The notes beneath the pieces are model-generated. The model saw only the letters and a program-made list of their open reading frames with translations, was not told the DNA's origin and did no database searches. From the NCBI RefSeq assembly GCF_000471905.2, contig NW_006499883.1:1257273-1321272 (forward strand): a stretch of DNA of 64,000 nucleotides, in the 5' to 3' direction. This DNA is from Amborella trichopoda. Its lineage: Eukaryota > Streptophyta > Magnoliopsida > Amborellales > Amborellaceae. Made by a program: the position numbers and the translations under genes. The number at the start of each line of letters is the position of its first letter. The first letter of the stretch is position 1. Shown piece by piece: positions 43,933-55,321 of this stretch.

Positions 43933-46669
43933 TGTAAGGACCAAAGTTTCCCGGCCACTGTACCACACACGACAGTAGGAGTCTATTTAAAGAGATAGCA
44001 CCGACTGTGTAGCACTGATTGCATATCAACGTGTGCGTAGCATCGGCTGTGTAGCGTCGGTTGCACATCACCATGTGCGTAGTGCTGGTTGCACATCACT
44101 GTGTGCGCAGGACCAGCTGTGTCCCTGACAGGCATGAGTTGTGAGTGCCACCTATTGAGTGCATGTTGTTTTGAGTGCCACTTGTCCAGGCTTGGTGCCA
44201 CTTAGACAGCCACCCAACCTCATGGGTATTTAAGCCTTCCCTCTCACCCACACCACTCACTCTTCCTTCATCTCTTCTCTCTCTAAGGCAAAAGTTTGGA
44301 GGACTACTGTGGGAGGCAGCCATTGCTGGGGTGAAAGAAAGTGGTGAAAGAAGTTTTAGAGAAGGCACCATTGTTTCTCATATAAGTGGATCCATCACCA
44401 TTGCATTATAGTCATAAGGATTCATGGATTTTATGCTTATGAGATGAGAAATGAAAGTGTATGAGATGTGGTGATTTCTTATGCCTTCTTCACTGAAATT
44501 TGGGGCTTTTGTTCTACGATGAATGTGGATGTTGAGAACGAAAGTAGGATTCATAAATTCTATAAGAAATGCCTGTTTATGTGCGTTACATTGTAAGAGA
44601 ATAGTTGTTATCATTTCTTCACCATGAAATTGAGGTTATGGAACATATTCTTGACGTCTGTGTGGCATTACTGTGAAATTCTAGGACCGTATAAGTTTTG
44701 TAGGGGGCTTTTGAACAGCTAAACGAGATCTGGTTGGCCTCAAATCACCGCTGTTCGAAAGATATGCGAGTCTAAAAAAATGTTCGTGGTTACCCACTGT
44801 CGAAATTCTTTATAAAAATAAAGTTATATCTCAAAATATAAGCGTATCACTAATGACTATTTTTCCTGGATTTTCCACTGATACTATCGTGGTCACTGAT
44901 TTTAACTAACCAAACGAGGTCCATTTCCAGTTAAACTTTGAGTGGGCTAAAATTTTCGTGTAGAAATTATTTTGAAATTCTTCCTAGATTGAAAGTTATG
45001 CTTTATTTTATGAAAATAGGTCACTGTGGACAGTTTTGATAAAACTCAGAATTATCATCTTGGTTAGCACGGACCTTTGAACAACCAAATGGAGCCCAAA
45101 TACTTTCAAATTAGCCTTGTTAAAAAGATATATGTCTTGACCTAAACTTTGATGCTGAAATTGTCTCAAAATACTTCACGGTTTGAGAATTATAGTGATA
45201 CGAAATAGGTTATGTTGTTGTTCCATGTACACAACAGGGTACAACTAGTAAACCCTCATTTCCTTGAAACTCTAAGAGGCTAAATGAAGCCCAATTGTCT
45301 TCAAGGCCACCTCATTTGAAAGATAGGTGTGTCTAGTATAAAATTGGTTTTGGAACCATCTTCAAATTTAAAACAGACCAAAAGTTAAGACCATAATTGT
45401 GAGTGTACGTCATTGCCTATAATAGTAGGAAATGTGAATTGTGATACTCAAAATGTGATACTGTTATTGCCATACTGGAATACTGCTATTGTCATACTGT
45501 GATACTGATGTCGTCATAAATGTGACATTGATATTATGATATTGGAACTATGATAATGTGATACCGTGACATTGATACTGTGATACTGATATTGTAAGCC
45601 CTACTGATACTGACCATTACGTAATGGCCTACCCATTGGTAGTGAGTATTGTGATACTGCTTTATACTCTGATATATTATTGAATACTGTTATGCCGACA
45701 TTATTTGACTGTACCTTGACCCCAATGATAGGACTGGGGTCGGGAGGTGAAACTGGATAACAGCGTGGGTAAATCCCCCTAAATCTTTATTGGCATTATG
45801 CATTGGGTCACCCAATGGTAGTGTAACGCTCTCTCCCCGAAAGGGCACATGAGAGGGTCATATCTTACAAGGCCTCTGCCTATCAAATACCCCAAAGAGC
45901 ACTGAGGACGTGTGTGTGAGTGTGAGGGCACTAAGAAGTGGGACACCCACTTGTCATTGTCCTCCCTCCTAAACAAGAGTAGAGGTTCCATGCTACAAGA
46001 TTTGCTTGATCTGATCAATGGCTTCTATTTCAGAAGTAGACTCTTCTAGCTTCTATTGTGTGAAATTGTGAATTGTTAGTCTTACTATCTGCTTAAAATG
46101 AAATGATTTATGATTTATGCACTGCATGTTCATGCTTATTGATCTGTGTTTATCCTTATACTATGAGAGTATTATAGAGCATAATAGAGGAAACTTTCTT
46201 GATATCTCTGTAAATTAGTGAGCACTGTTAATTGCTATCACCGTTTATAAAAGTTGAAATGCAAGGGTGGAGATCTACTTACTGGGTTGTTAGCTCATTC
46301 TATATTTTTCTCCCATGATTGTAGAGTGATAGTCTTGATCCGAAGGACGAACCGCGGCTTGCATGCCGAACTTGTGACGCTTGAATTTTGGAGAAAAGAT
46401 CCTGCAGAAGTTTTTCATAGTTATTCTGTGGGCCAGTAGTGCGTTGAAATGATTGTAAAAACATTTTTTGGTTAGCAGATGTTAATAGAAATGGCTGCGT
46501 TAATATCTGTCTGATGAATGGATTTCTTTTAGTTTTATTTCGTGGTTTGCTCTTGATTCCGCCTGTTATATGTGTTGAGCCACTCCCACCTCAATGGAGT
46601 TCGCGACCTATGGTCGCGATCTTGTACTCTGGTTCCCTCCAGTAAAGGTCAGGGGGCAGGGTTGTGACT
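43933..46669 (+). repeat. 3' LTR of nested gypsy element
   Basis: 2,737 bp, TGTAAGGACC to GTTGTGACT. Contains a 28/14-bp minisatellite at 44007-44118, TATTTAA at 44227-44233 and a TGTGATAC region at 45430-45680. Substitutions relative to the 5' LTR are frequent throughout, so the insertion is old. A polypurine tract (aaaggagggatga) precedes it. Confidence 0.9.
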
Positions 46670-47010
46670 GTATTGCATGACCATACTAAGATATGTGATA
46701 CTGTGATGTGCGTTATTGTGATATGTGACTGATTGGCATGCATTAAGCGTATTGCATGACCATACTGAGATATGTGATTCTGTGATATACGTTATTGTGA
46801 TATGTGATTAATTGGCATGCTTTGAGCGTATTGCATGACCATACTGAGATATGTGATACTGTGATATGTGACTGATTGGCATGCTTTGAGTATATTGTAT
46901 GACCATACTGTGGATTGTGACCGATTGACACGCCTTGAGCATATTGCATGGCCATAGTGTGTTAAGTGATCTATGATCCAGTGGCGTGCTTTGAGTGTAT
47001 TGCATTGCCA
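46670..47010 (+). repeat. ~79-bp TGTGATAC array, right part
   Basis: Begins with GTATT, the right target duplication, and continues the array from 36670-36851. Unit starts at 46740, 46819, 46883, 46932 and 46988 are 79, 64, 49 and 56 bp apart, so units shorten toward the right. Confidence 0.85.
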
Positions 47011-48539
47011 ACTAGTGCCGGCAGCTTCCCTGACTCCCCAATGATAGGAAAGGAGTTAGGAAGAGTGTGTGATGAGCTGGTTGCACCCCTTGAATTTCTG
47101 TGTAATAAGTGGATCATGTCTTGCAAGGCCACCACCTATCGAAAACCCCAAAGTGCGTTGGGGATTGTGTGTGTGCGTGTGTGAAGGCATTATGAAATGG
47201 GACATCCACTTGTCATTGCCTTCCCTCCTAAGTGATGGTAGCGGTCATAAGCAATGAGATTGACTTGGCTTAATGAATAGGGCCTCTACTTCGAGAGTAG
47301 GTGACCTAGAGAGTGAGTTGGTTAATATACATGTTGATGTTGTTACTCAATGGTATTGGTTCAAATTTATAGTTTTGTGATTCGTTATGATACTTACTGG
47401 TTATATAGTCTTTAATTTAGGTAGTACTCCAATTAGGACTAGGATTCTAAGTTTGAACTACTCAAAACCTAATCAAAATCCCGACCAAGAATAAATCCAA
47501 AAGTCATTTTAAAACAACCAAAAGCATCCAGAATCTTCTAAAATTTTTGGAACAGATTCTACGACCTGAAAGGTTTCAATGACATAGTCCAAAATCACCA
47601 GGTCCAACAACAATGCTCTAGTTCAGTTTTAACACATTTTCATATCTGTGACTAGTAGTTTTCTGAGAAATCTGTATTGTTCTAGATCAACTTAGACTAA
47701 TATTGAAATATTCTGATAAGATTTGGTGATTTGGAATAGGTTTAGAAGAACAAGAGGATGGTAAAGAAGTAGAGGATTGAAAAGTGAAAGGTCATTCACT
47801 CAAATGCGTAACACCTAGGCTGCTTATTCCAGGCCTTAACTATCAATGCTTCGAGGTGATGGTTAACTCTTTTCACTTGGAGAATGGAAAAAATGATCAC
47901 ATTCCCAAGCGGATACAAGGAAGTCTTGATCTAATCCTACGGCTAACTGTCAACAAACAAAGCACTATCAATCTTCAAAGAAATGAGAAAGTTAAAAGAA
48001 AACCCTACCTTCATTATTGCTTATCTCCGAAAAGAATCACTCATGACTCCTTGTTGGATATAATAGTAAAACATGACATCTGATTCTACTTACTAGGCTT
48101 TATAGCTCATTCTTTTACTTTCCATCCTTGTAGAGTAGTAGCTGCAGGTCAATGGTAGTTGGTTGGGTGAGCGTTTTGGTGCCTTTGAGGACCTGCACCT
48201 ATCGAGAAGACTTTTGATTGTATGCGTTTGGATGGTCGTGGTCCATGTTCTTGTTTTTGTTAGAGCTATGTATTTTTGTATCTGGGCTTTGGTGCCTTAG
48301 ACAATTGTAATACTCTAAGTTTGAAATGTGTAAATATAAGTTTCAGTTTTATTTTGCCCAATTTTTTGTACGGTTGTGTTTAGAGTTTTCTTTTTCTCGT
48401 GGTTTTCTTTGTTTACCACTTCTCTAAAAGCTATGAGCGCACTCCGACTTGAGTGGCATTCGCTACCTTGGGATCATGGACCCGCACTCTGCCGCCCTCC
48501 AGCGTGTATGGTAGGGGACACGGGGTGGGGGTCGTGATA
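46675..48539 (+). mobile_element. Gypsy solo LTR, right part
   Basis: Resumes the LTR begun at 34640. The blocks 'tcttgcaaggcca..acctatcgaaaa' (47115) and 'gggacatccacttgtcattg' (47200) match the other LTRs at 56625-56720 and 63375-63480. It ends like them with 'gtggcattcg..acc', a 'gccctcc' block and 'gtcgtgata'. Confidence 0.78.
47410..48085. other. Unexplained insert in the solo LTR
   Basis: About 680 bp with no counterpart in the sister LTRs, between 'ttgtgattcgttatgatact' and 'ctacttactaggctttatag'. A plus-strand frame of 99 codons (47784-48083) matches nothing I know. I see no clear terminal repeats. It could be host DNA captured by the LTR or another insertion. Confidence 0.5.
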
Positions 48540-49988
48540 CTCTTTCTACTTGAGACAAAAATAAAAAATAAAAAAAATAAAAAAATGAAACATGAAGGGG
48601 CATATTTTGTTGTAACGTGTTTAAGGCGGCAAACATTTGTATAAATGTGTGTGCAATCACGTCCAGAAAACTTTGGATTATTCCACTATTTAACAATTGA
48701 CCATTACAACAACACATTAAGAAAATCAACTAATCAAATTTGAAAAATGAGAAGAGACTGAAAATTTTGAGAACAGATTTTTCAATAAGATCAACTGTCT
48801 TTCTCTCTTTCTTTTTTTTTCTTTTCTTTTTGTTGGGAACGAGCCCTTACTCGTTTTAACAAATAATTTAGGAGTTAGTTTTTCTGAAAGTATTAGTGAA
48901 GTGGTGTCAGCAAGAATGAAAACTACAATATGGTGACTAAGGTGTGGGGGTGCTACCACCAAGACCCAATCCCCTTCCAAATAAGATTTGATTATCTTTG
49001 GTACAAAGAGTTACAATTGTTCATATAATCATTAGCAGTGAAATTTATCAGCTGGACTATTCTATGGACCCATGCTTGTGTTTAATTGGGAAAAGCATTC
49101 TATGAATCTGGCGCATGCACCAAATTTCTTCTGTGGGGAAAGTCAGTTCAGATAATATTGTCCTAGTTGTTAAAACATTGACCATTTGTTTGTTCTAATG
49201 TGCATCAAATCAACTCGGCCAAGCTGAGTAACTTGGTTGTTCGGCCGAGCTGAGTAACTTGGTCGAGTCCAAGTGGACTCGCCGAATCCAAGTAGACTCA
49301 GCCGAGTTAGGTACGCCAAAAAAAAAAAAAAAAAAAGCAAAAACTAAAAGGAATGGTCCAAAACTCTTTAAAATAAAAAAAGTAAAAAAGATTAATAGAA
49401 TTACTAAATAATATGAAAAAATCCATATATATGGATTATTGAAAGTTTGATTTATACCTTGAGCATGTAAAAAAAAATTTAAAAATAATAATATGAAAGT
49501 TCCTAAATAATCTTAAAAGCAAACAAAATCTTCTAAACAGGTAATTCTAACCGCTTCTTTCATAATTTTATGTTCTTATATATTTTTAAACACTCTTTTT
49601 TTTTTTTTGGGGATAATTCAATAGGGAAGAGCTTATTGAAGGTGTTACTTAGGTGGTATCAATGAGAATAGAAACTGTGGTGACTGGTGCATCTGGTGCT
49701 ACAACCAGGACCCAGAGCCCCTTTCCCGCCTGCCGTTTTGAATTGTACACAACTTACTAGGAACTGTCGCTACACTCTGGTCCATACCGAAATTTTGCCG
49801 AATTCCACTGAAATTTGAAACATTGCGTCCGCATTAAAGGGCACCCACACAAATCACACCCCCACGTAAATATCGAGTACCCCCATTACAAAAGGCATAG
49901 ACAGCACACACCAACAGACATAGCAAACAAAAAAAAAGAAAAACCCCACCACTGTAAAAGCTTCCCCATTGTTGAACCTGGTTCGTTA
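48540..49988. other. Non-coding with decayed repeats
   Basis: Two related blocks occur: 48868-48985 ('gaagtggtgtcagcaagaat', 'gtgctaccaccaagacccaa') and 49640-49730 ('taggtggtatcaatgagaat', 'gtgctacaaccaggaccc'). Between them, at 49210-49310, there is a tandem 'ggccgagctgagtaacttgg' stretch. A-runs at 49319-49337. No gene recognised. Confidence 0.55.
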
Positions 49989-50192
49989 ATGGCTTCCCAT
50001 CTAAGAACACCACCTCCTCTCAGCCAAGATCCACCTCTCAGCCATCGCTGCACCACCATCTCATCCACCTTTCGGCCTCTCCACCTCTTCGAGTGCAAGC
50101 ATCGGCCGTGGCTTCTCGCTGTAAAGAGCAGCAAAGCGGAAGGAACTCTCACGAGAAAAGCACAGAAGTGGTGTGCAATTGACTTCACTTGA
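49989..50192 (+). CDS. Possible first exon, plastid-targeted protein
   Basis: The ATG at 49989 has the plant-like context 'taATGGCTTCC' and opens a 67-codon frame. Its start, MASHLRTPPPLSQDPP, is followed by a stretch rich in Ser, Thr, Pro, His and Arg with almost no acidic residues for 45 positions. That is the composition of a chloroplast transit peptide, and many plant plastid proteins begin MAS. A Lys/Ser/Glu stretch (AVKSSKAEGTL) comes next, then a stop. The frame and its upstream A/C-rich leader are less AT-rich than the neighbourhood. Downstream, repeats take over at about 50290, so later exons, if any, are not here. I do not recognise the protein family. It may be a decayed gene fragment. 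Confidence 0.35.
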   Translation: MASHLRTPPPLSQDPPLSHRCTTISSTFRPLHLFECKHRPWLLAVKSSKAEGTLTRKAQKWCAIDFT

Positions 50193-50289
50193 AATCCCAA
50201 AAATTCATTAAATTTTGTGATGCAACACTAGTGGCCGGATTTCACATCTAATGACTAATATATAAATTATTTTATTACTTACACTACCA

Positions 50290-50660
50290 ATATAACCAAA
50301 TTAGAGCACACATCAAAAATTTCACTAGAAGAGGTTGTTTTGATGCCGAAAAATCCTCAAATTGATCATCTCAAGATCACTATGCTTGGACATGAGAAAA
50401 AAAAATGGATTTGAAGTTTTGGAAATAATGCATCTTATAATGTGTTTTTGGACCGTCAATGTTCAAGATTTTTATGTTTTCATAGATATGCTCGATCTAC
50501 ACTATTTTTGAAGCTTTAAATTTTATAATTAGAGATAAAACTATATTTTAAACTATCACAAAGATTTTCAGTATTGAAACTATATTTCTCAACGCTATTT
50601 TAAGGTGGACTCTACTTTGATTGTTTAGAGCCTCAGCTCTATATAAACCACACCCTTGTA
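50290..50660 (-). repeat. Dispersed motif X, inverted copy
   Basis: Reverse complement of the 33390-33780 type of copy: on the minus strand it starts with a 'tttatatagagctgaggctc' block and runs through 'caatcaaagtagagtcc', 'gatcgagcatatcta' and 'aaaatccatttttttttct'. It is the only clear minus-strand copy in the window. Confidence 0.75.
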
Positions 50661-50862
50661 TTATATATAGTGTATTTATATTCATTTTATTAATGTATAT
50701 TTGTATATATAATATAATATTTATTATATTATATATAATATATGATATTTATGTATTATATATGAAAATAATTATATATTACACAATATACATAAATATT
50801 ATATAAATGATATAATATAAATATAAATATATATTATATAATATAATACAGATATAAATTAA
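50645..50862. repeat. AT-rich simple-sequence tract
   Basis: About 215 bp made almost only of A and T, with repeated 'tatataat' and 'ataaatat' words. Strongly self-complementary, so it may extrude or be hard to assemble. Confidence 0.85.
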
Positions 50863-51104
50863 ATGGTTTGTGGAAGAAACCGCTTCAAGGGTCAAGTTCC
50901 TATTTTAAGTTCTATTGTTTTAGATAGAACTGCTCAAGCTCTTGAGCACAAGGGAAAAAAAAGTTCTATGGGAACTTCTCAACAGTAAAGTTTTTTGCAT
51001 CACGGGAGTTGTACAACAATGATGAAGTTCCGTTTTTTCTCCCCCTAATTTCCTATTATCGAGCAAGCTCTAAGAATAACGTTGACTTGGTAAACTAGCT
51101 AACA
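50863..51104. other. Non-coding, unassigned
   Basis: No gene or element recognised. Confidence 0.4.
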
Positions 51105-52673
51105 CTTTAGTTCTATGAACCTTGTTTATTTTAGTATGATATATACATTTAGAGAAAATAGTTACGACAAAAGCTTTTCATATGTGACCAGTCATTCATG
51201 ACCCCTAAACTACTAAAAAAGCCAAAAACAGTTAGAATTGCAAAAATAGAAAATTATAGATACCCTCTAGAATCAACTTTCTAAATGTCCTATCACCAAA
51301 TACTTTTTGTATCGTATCTTAGACCCAACAATATTTGTTTCTTATATTTACATGCTTTTACAAGAGAAAATTGTACATTAGTTCTTTTTGCAAAATCCTA
51401 CAGAATTTCTATTGAATCCAATTTTTTAAAATATGACCTACCCAAAGTAGCAACGTCAAGAAAAAGAAAAAGTTCAAAAAGCACCCTAGAACAACCTGAA
51501 AAGCATCAAGTACAATTTTAGGATGTTGGATATTAGGTTTTTAGGTATTCAAAAATTTGTATTGTCTTTATTTTATTTCTTAAAAATAATTATATAGCAA
51601 TTCTAAAGTAGAGTATATATTTATAAGGAAAAATATACAAAGAGACCGTTTACTTTTAATATAAAAAAGTCAAAATCAATCTCTTCCGCACCTCCAAGAA
51701 TTACTAGAAGGTGTGCTTCTAATGCCCAAAATCCCTAGATGGCTTGAAAATGTATATCACTTCCAAATTATGAAAAAGCTTCAAGAATGGTGCAGATCAA
51801 GCACATCGATATATATGTATAATCTTGAAAATAGACAATTCACATAATGTTTTACAAAATGCACTATATTTAGGATTTAATTTTTTTTTTATATCCATAC
51901 ATGGTGATGTCGAGATAATTTTAAGGTTTTCTGATATTAATAATTTTTCTAGTAGAATTATGAGGTCCACATTAATTTTACCTTATAAATTCGACGCGTG
52001 ATATAAAACTCTTTCACTTCTCTACCATAAAGCTGACGCGTTATATAAACTCTTTACTTAAAAATTTCCTCCAAATTAAATCACTGTACATGTTGACATT
52101 TTCTGTCCAACGTCAGCATGGCATGAGAGATCACAAAAAAGAAAAACAACAAAACCTCACTTTAAAGAACCACGTTTCTATGCGGCTAAGCCACCTATGT
52201 ATAAAGGAGGATCTCTTAATAAATCTATTTTTGGGATGGATTTTAAGACCTAATTTTGAAAGAGAAGTAATCCCTAACATGGAGATCATGAATTTAAATA
52301 AATAAATAAATTTTAAAAATTAAAAATAATAATTCTAATAAGAAAACATTTGGATCGTTAGTTTCCATTGTTTTTAGATAGAACACCTATTTGTATTCAT
52401 CTTTAAAATGGATGCTTTACATTTTCTGGACCGCAAATGTAGAAATGCAATCCAACCCGCATAAAACAATTTTCCTACTCTAAATTAATTTACTCGATGT
52501 CATTTCAAAGGTAAGGCCTAGTATGACTATGACATGAGGTCACCCTTGTGATTGTAGTGACGCTGATGCAATGCCTAGATGATCTTATCTCGTTTTGTAA
52601 TAAGACTATACTAACTTAAGGGATATTCATCTGTGTACTCCTGGAATAATTTTTAATACCATATTATTATTAA

Positions 52674-53271
52674 CGGAAAAATACAAAAACCCCTCAAAAG
52701 TAAGCTTTTTAGACAACCTCCCCGCAAAAGTAATATTTTTTGACGAAAATGCTCTCCCCCATATAAAAGAAATTATGTTGGGCCACAGCTTCACGAACAT
52801 AGTGCCGGATCGAGAGAAAAAAGTGTCGGACCGCCTTGAAAAGTGTTCGACCGCCCTTTGAAAAGTGTTGGGCTGCCTTTAAAAAGTGTCAGACTCAAAG
52901 GAAAAAGTGTCGGGCCGCCTTTAAAAATTGCCGGACTACCAAATTGCAAGAGATTGCGTAGATTCCCTCGTCACACTGCATCAATGAATTGCCGAATGTG
53001 GTCTTCGAATTGCCATAGAGTGTCTGTTGGTTCCCAACTAGCCTCACTCTCTGACCGCCTTTATAAAGTGCCGGACCTCCTTTATAAAGTGTTGAACCGC
53101 TTTTAAAAAGTGACTTTTTGACTACAAGGTATTTTTGTTTAAAAAATTATGATTTTTTGATTTACGGATATCTGCTATAAAACTTAGTTTTTGGGTAAAA
53201 GTTGCAAAAAAAAGCTTGATGAGGTAGGTTAACTAAAAAGTCTACTTTTGGGGGATATCTGTAATTTTCCC
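52674..53271. mobile_element. Mutator-type non-autonomous element
   Basis: 598 bp with long imperfect terminal inverted repeats of about 45 bp: the left end reads ggaaaaatacaaaaacccct and the right end, reverse-complemented, gggaaaattacagatatccc; both continue with a 'caaaagta...ctttttag' block. The flanks TATTATTAA (52665-52673) and TATTATAAA (53272-53280) agree at 8 of 9 bases, the duplication length expected for Mutator-like elements. The interior is a degenerate minisatellite of 'aagtgtcggaccgccttt' words. No transposase. Confidence 0.8.
52800..53115. repeat. Degenerate ~22-26-bp minisatellite
   Basis: Words of the form 'aaagtg(t/c)cgg(a/g)ccgcctttaa' recur about ten times in two clusters, 52800-52935 and 53055-53115, split by about 120 bp of unlike, more GC-rich sequence. 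Confined to the Mutator-type element. Confidence 0.75.
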
Positions 53272-54774
53272 TATTATAAAATCTGGTATAGGTTTTTTTG
53301 CAACCAACCTTAAAGTACAAAAGTTGGTTTCTTTACCAAAATACCATCTTTTGACCATGTTTCTCACTTTCTCTCTCTACGCTGGTCTGACATGCCGTGT
53401 ATAGAGTCGGAACTAGTTTGGGATATTTTTTGTGTTCAACTGGCTCTATGTTTACTTGTACAAAGCTTGTCCGACATATTTTTTGTGTTTGACCAATTCT
53501 ATATTCAGCTTGTGCCGGACCGGTACAACCGGCATACTTTTGTGTCGAACTAACAAATATTAGGCATCATATTTCAAAAATATGGTTTAAAATGGGAAGT
53601 ACTTTGGTCCCAAAAAATTAACTTCTACTTGGGCGGTGATCGCATAGAAAAACAATGGTGTGGTTGATAGTGTTCGTTCAAAAGTGTTGGGTGTAAAGCT
53701 GCCTTGAAATTACCAAAAGGGGGGGTGGGTGCATCCATAGCTTTCCATGTTAACTTCATAAATATCGTCAAAATATTTGATTCTGGTGTTGTCCTCTCAA
53801 AAATATTAGCATTATGAAAAAATTTAGAAATAAATTATTTTAGAAATAATTAAAATAAGAGATAAAAAATATCTAAAATAAAATTTGAATGATCTATTTT
53901 AAATTTTATTGTATTTTTTCTTATTAGATCTATGATAATCATGTTCGTCGAGATTATATCGACATATGAGATTTTAGAACCAAAATTTATACATAAGAAA
54001 TTCCTTTCTTTAGGTTTGGAATGTTAAAGAAAGTGTATATTATCTACAAGGTTAATATGGAAGGTGTGTTCACTATAACCAATATGTATGAAAAGAGTAA
54101 GTGCCTTGTCCTGTATTTTATAGTAAGTATTAATATAGTATTATGTGTTTTTTATTTCTTTTCATTTCTACCATTCATTGGATATACATACATAGAGGTT
54201 GTAAAATCCAGAGATTAATAGAAACAAAGTTCTTTTTACATAAACCAGAGACTCATGGTAAAAAAAAAAAAAAAATCGCACACAAACTGTTAGATGTGTT
54301 CCATGACCTATCATATTCACAGTCCAGAAGCCGATTCCACGTTTTAAATCACTGCTTATAACCCAGCAACTGTTCATCTCAACCGCCCATCATGGAAACC
54401 AATTGGTTAATGTAATTACCAAAGAACATCGACATCCACTTCTTTGTGTCATCATAGTTTTTTATTCTTATTTAAATGTCCAGCCAAATAATGGTGTCCC
54501 TGTGTCTTATTCAATAATTCTACGATGGGGCTTTTCAGTTGCATTATTTGAACTGAAAATCAAGACGTTTCAACTGTATAATTCTTTCCATTTAATCATG
54601 ATGTGCCCGCTGAAGTAGCATGCTGCATTAACCAGGAAAAGTCCCAATTAATGGTGGTCCTCTCTAACGATACGCACGATCCAGACTTGCTAAGTTGCCA
54701 GAATCCGTGTTGTGGATTCGTGTAGATTCAGATTAGGAGGATTGGCAATTCAGATCCATGGAACTAGTGGAAAA

Positions 54775-55321
54775 TAGGGGTGGCAAAAGGTCGGGTACGG
54801 GTCGGATCTGGCTGGACTCGGACCCATACTCAAATGATATTCGGATCCAGGTTTCGGACCCAGACCTATCGGTTTAAAAGTTGAACTTATACCCGTACCC
54901 ATCAGGTCCCAGGTCTATCCCATCGGATCCTAGGTTTGGTTGGGTCCATTGCCACCTTCACTATGAGCTATATTTTTTTTGCCCTTTCTCTACCATCATA
55001 TACTTATATTATTGGCAACAAGGTCACAACCCCCCGCCCATAGATTTCAAGTCATATGATTTGTTGTTTAATAGTTAAAGATGACTACGACTTCTTATTG
55101 TATACGATGCTTAATACACCCAAACAAATTGGGTTTGAAGAATTTTATCTCCAACAGTTTACGGGTACGGATCAGGATCCAATCAGACGCGGACCCGAAT
55201 TGCGTTTGGGTCCAGGTTTTGGACCAAGACCCAACCCTTAAATGTTGGACCCATACCCAAACCCATGTTAGATATATACCTAGTGGGTCCCATGTCAGGT
55301 CCGGGTTCATTGCTATCCCTA
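54775..55321. mobile_element. hAT-type MITE (copy in C)
   Basis: 547 bp from taggggtggcaa to ttgctatcccta. The flanks gtggaaaa (54767-54774) and atggaaaa (55322-55329) agree at 7 of 8 bases. Same site and orientation as the copy at 31713-32267, so it was present before segments B and C were duplicated. Confidence 0.85.

Larger units (their letters stand above)
36852..46669 (+). mobile_element. Nested Tekay-type Ty3/gypsy element
   Basis: 9,818 bp. 5' LTR 36852-39178, primer-binding site 39183-39194, broken gag-pol 39434-43890, polypurine tract 43919-43932, 3' LTR 43933-46669. Domain order is Gag, protease, RT, RNase H, integrase, chromodomain, as in chromoviruses; the terminal block (SHVL, DLTYIE, EILDRR, LWQYHS, ESTWERE) points to the Tekay/Del lineage. 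Many stops and frameshifts make it inactive. It entered the solo LTR at 34640-48539, shown by the GTATT duplication and the array that continues on both sides. Confidence 0.92.

Noticed and set aside
34640-48539. One giant LTR element with 34640-36851 and 46675-48539 as its two LTRs
   Set aside because: The two parts do not align with each other. They are consecutive halves of one LTR, and the GTATT duplication and own LTR pair of 36852-46669 show a nested insertion.
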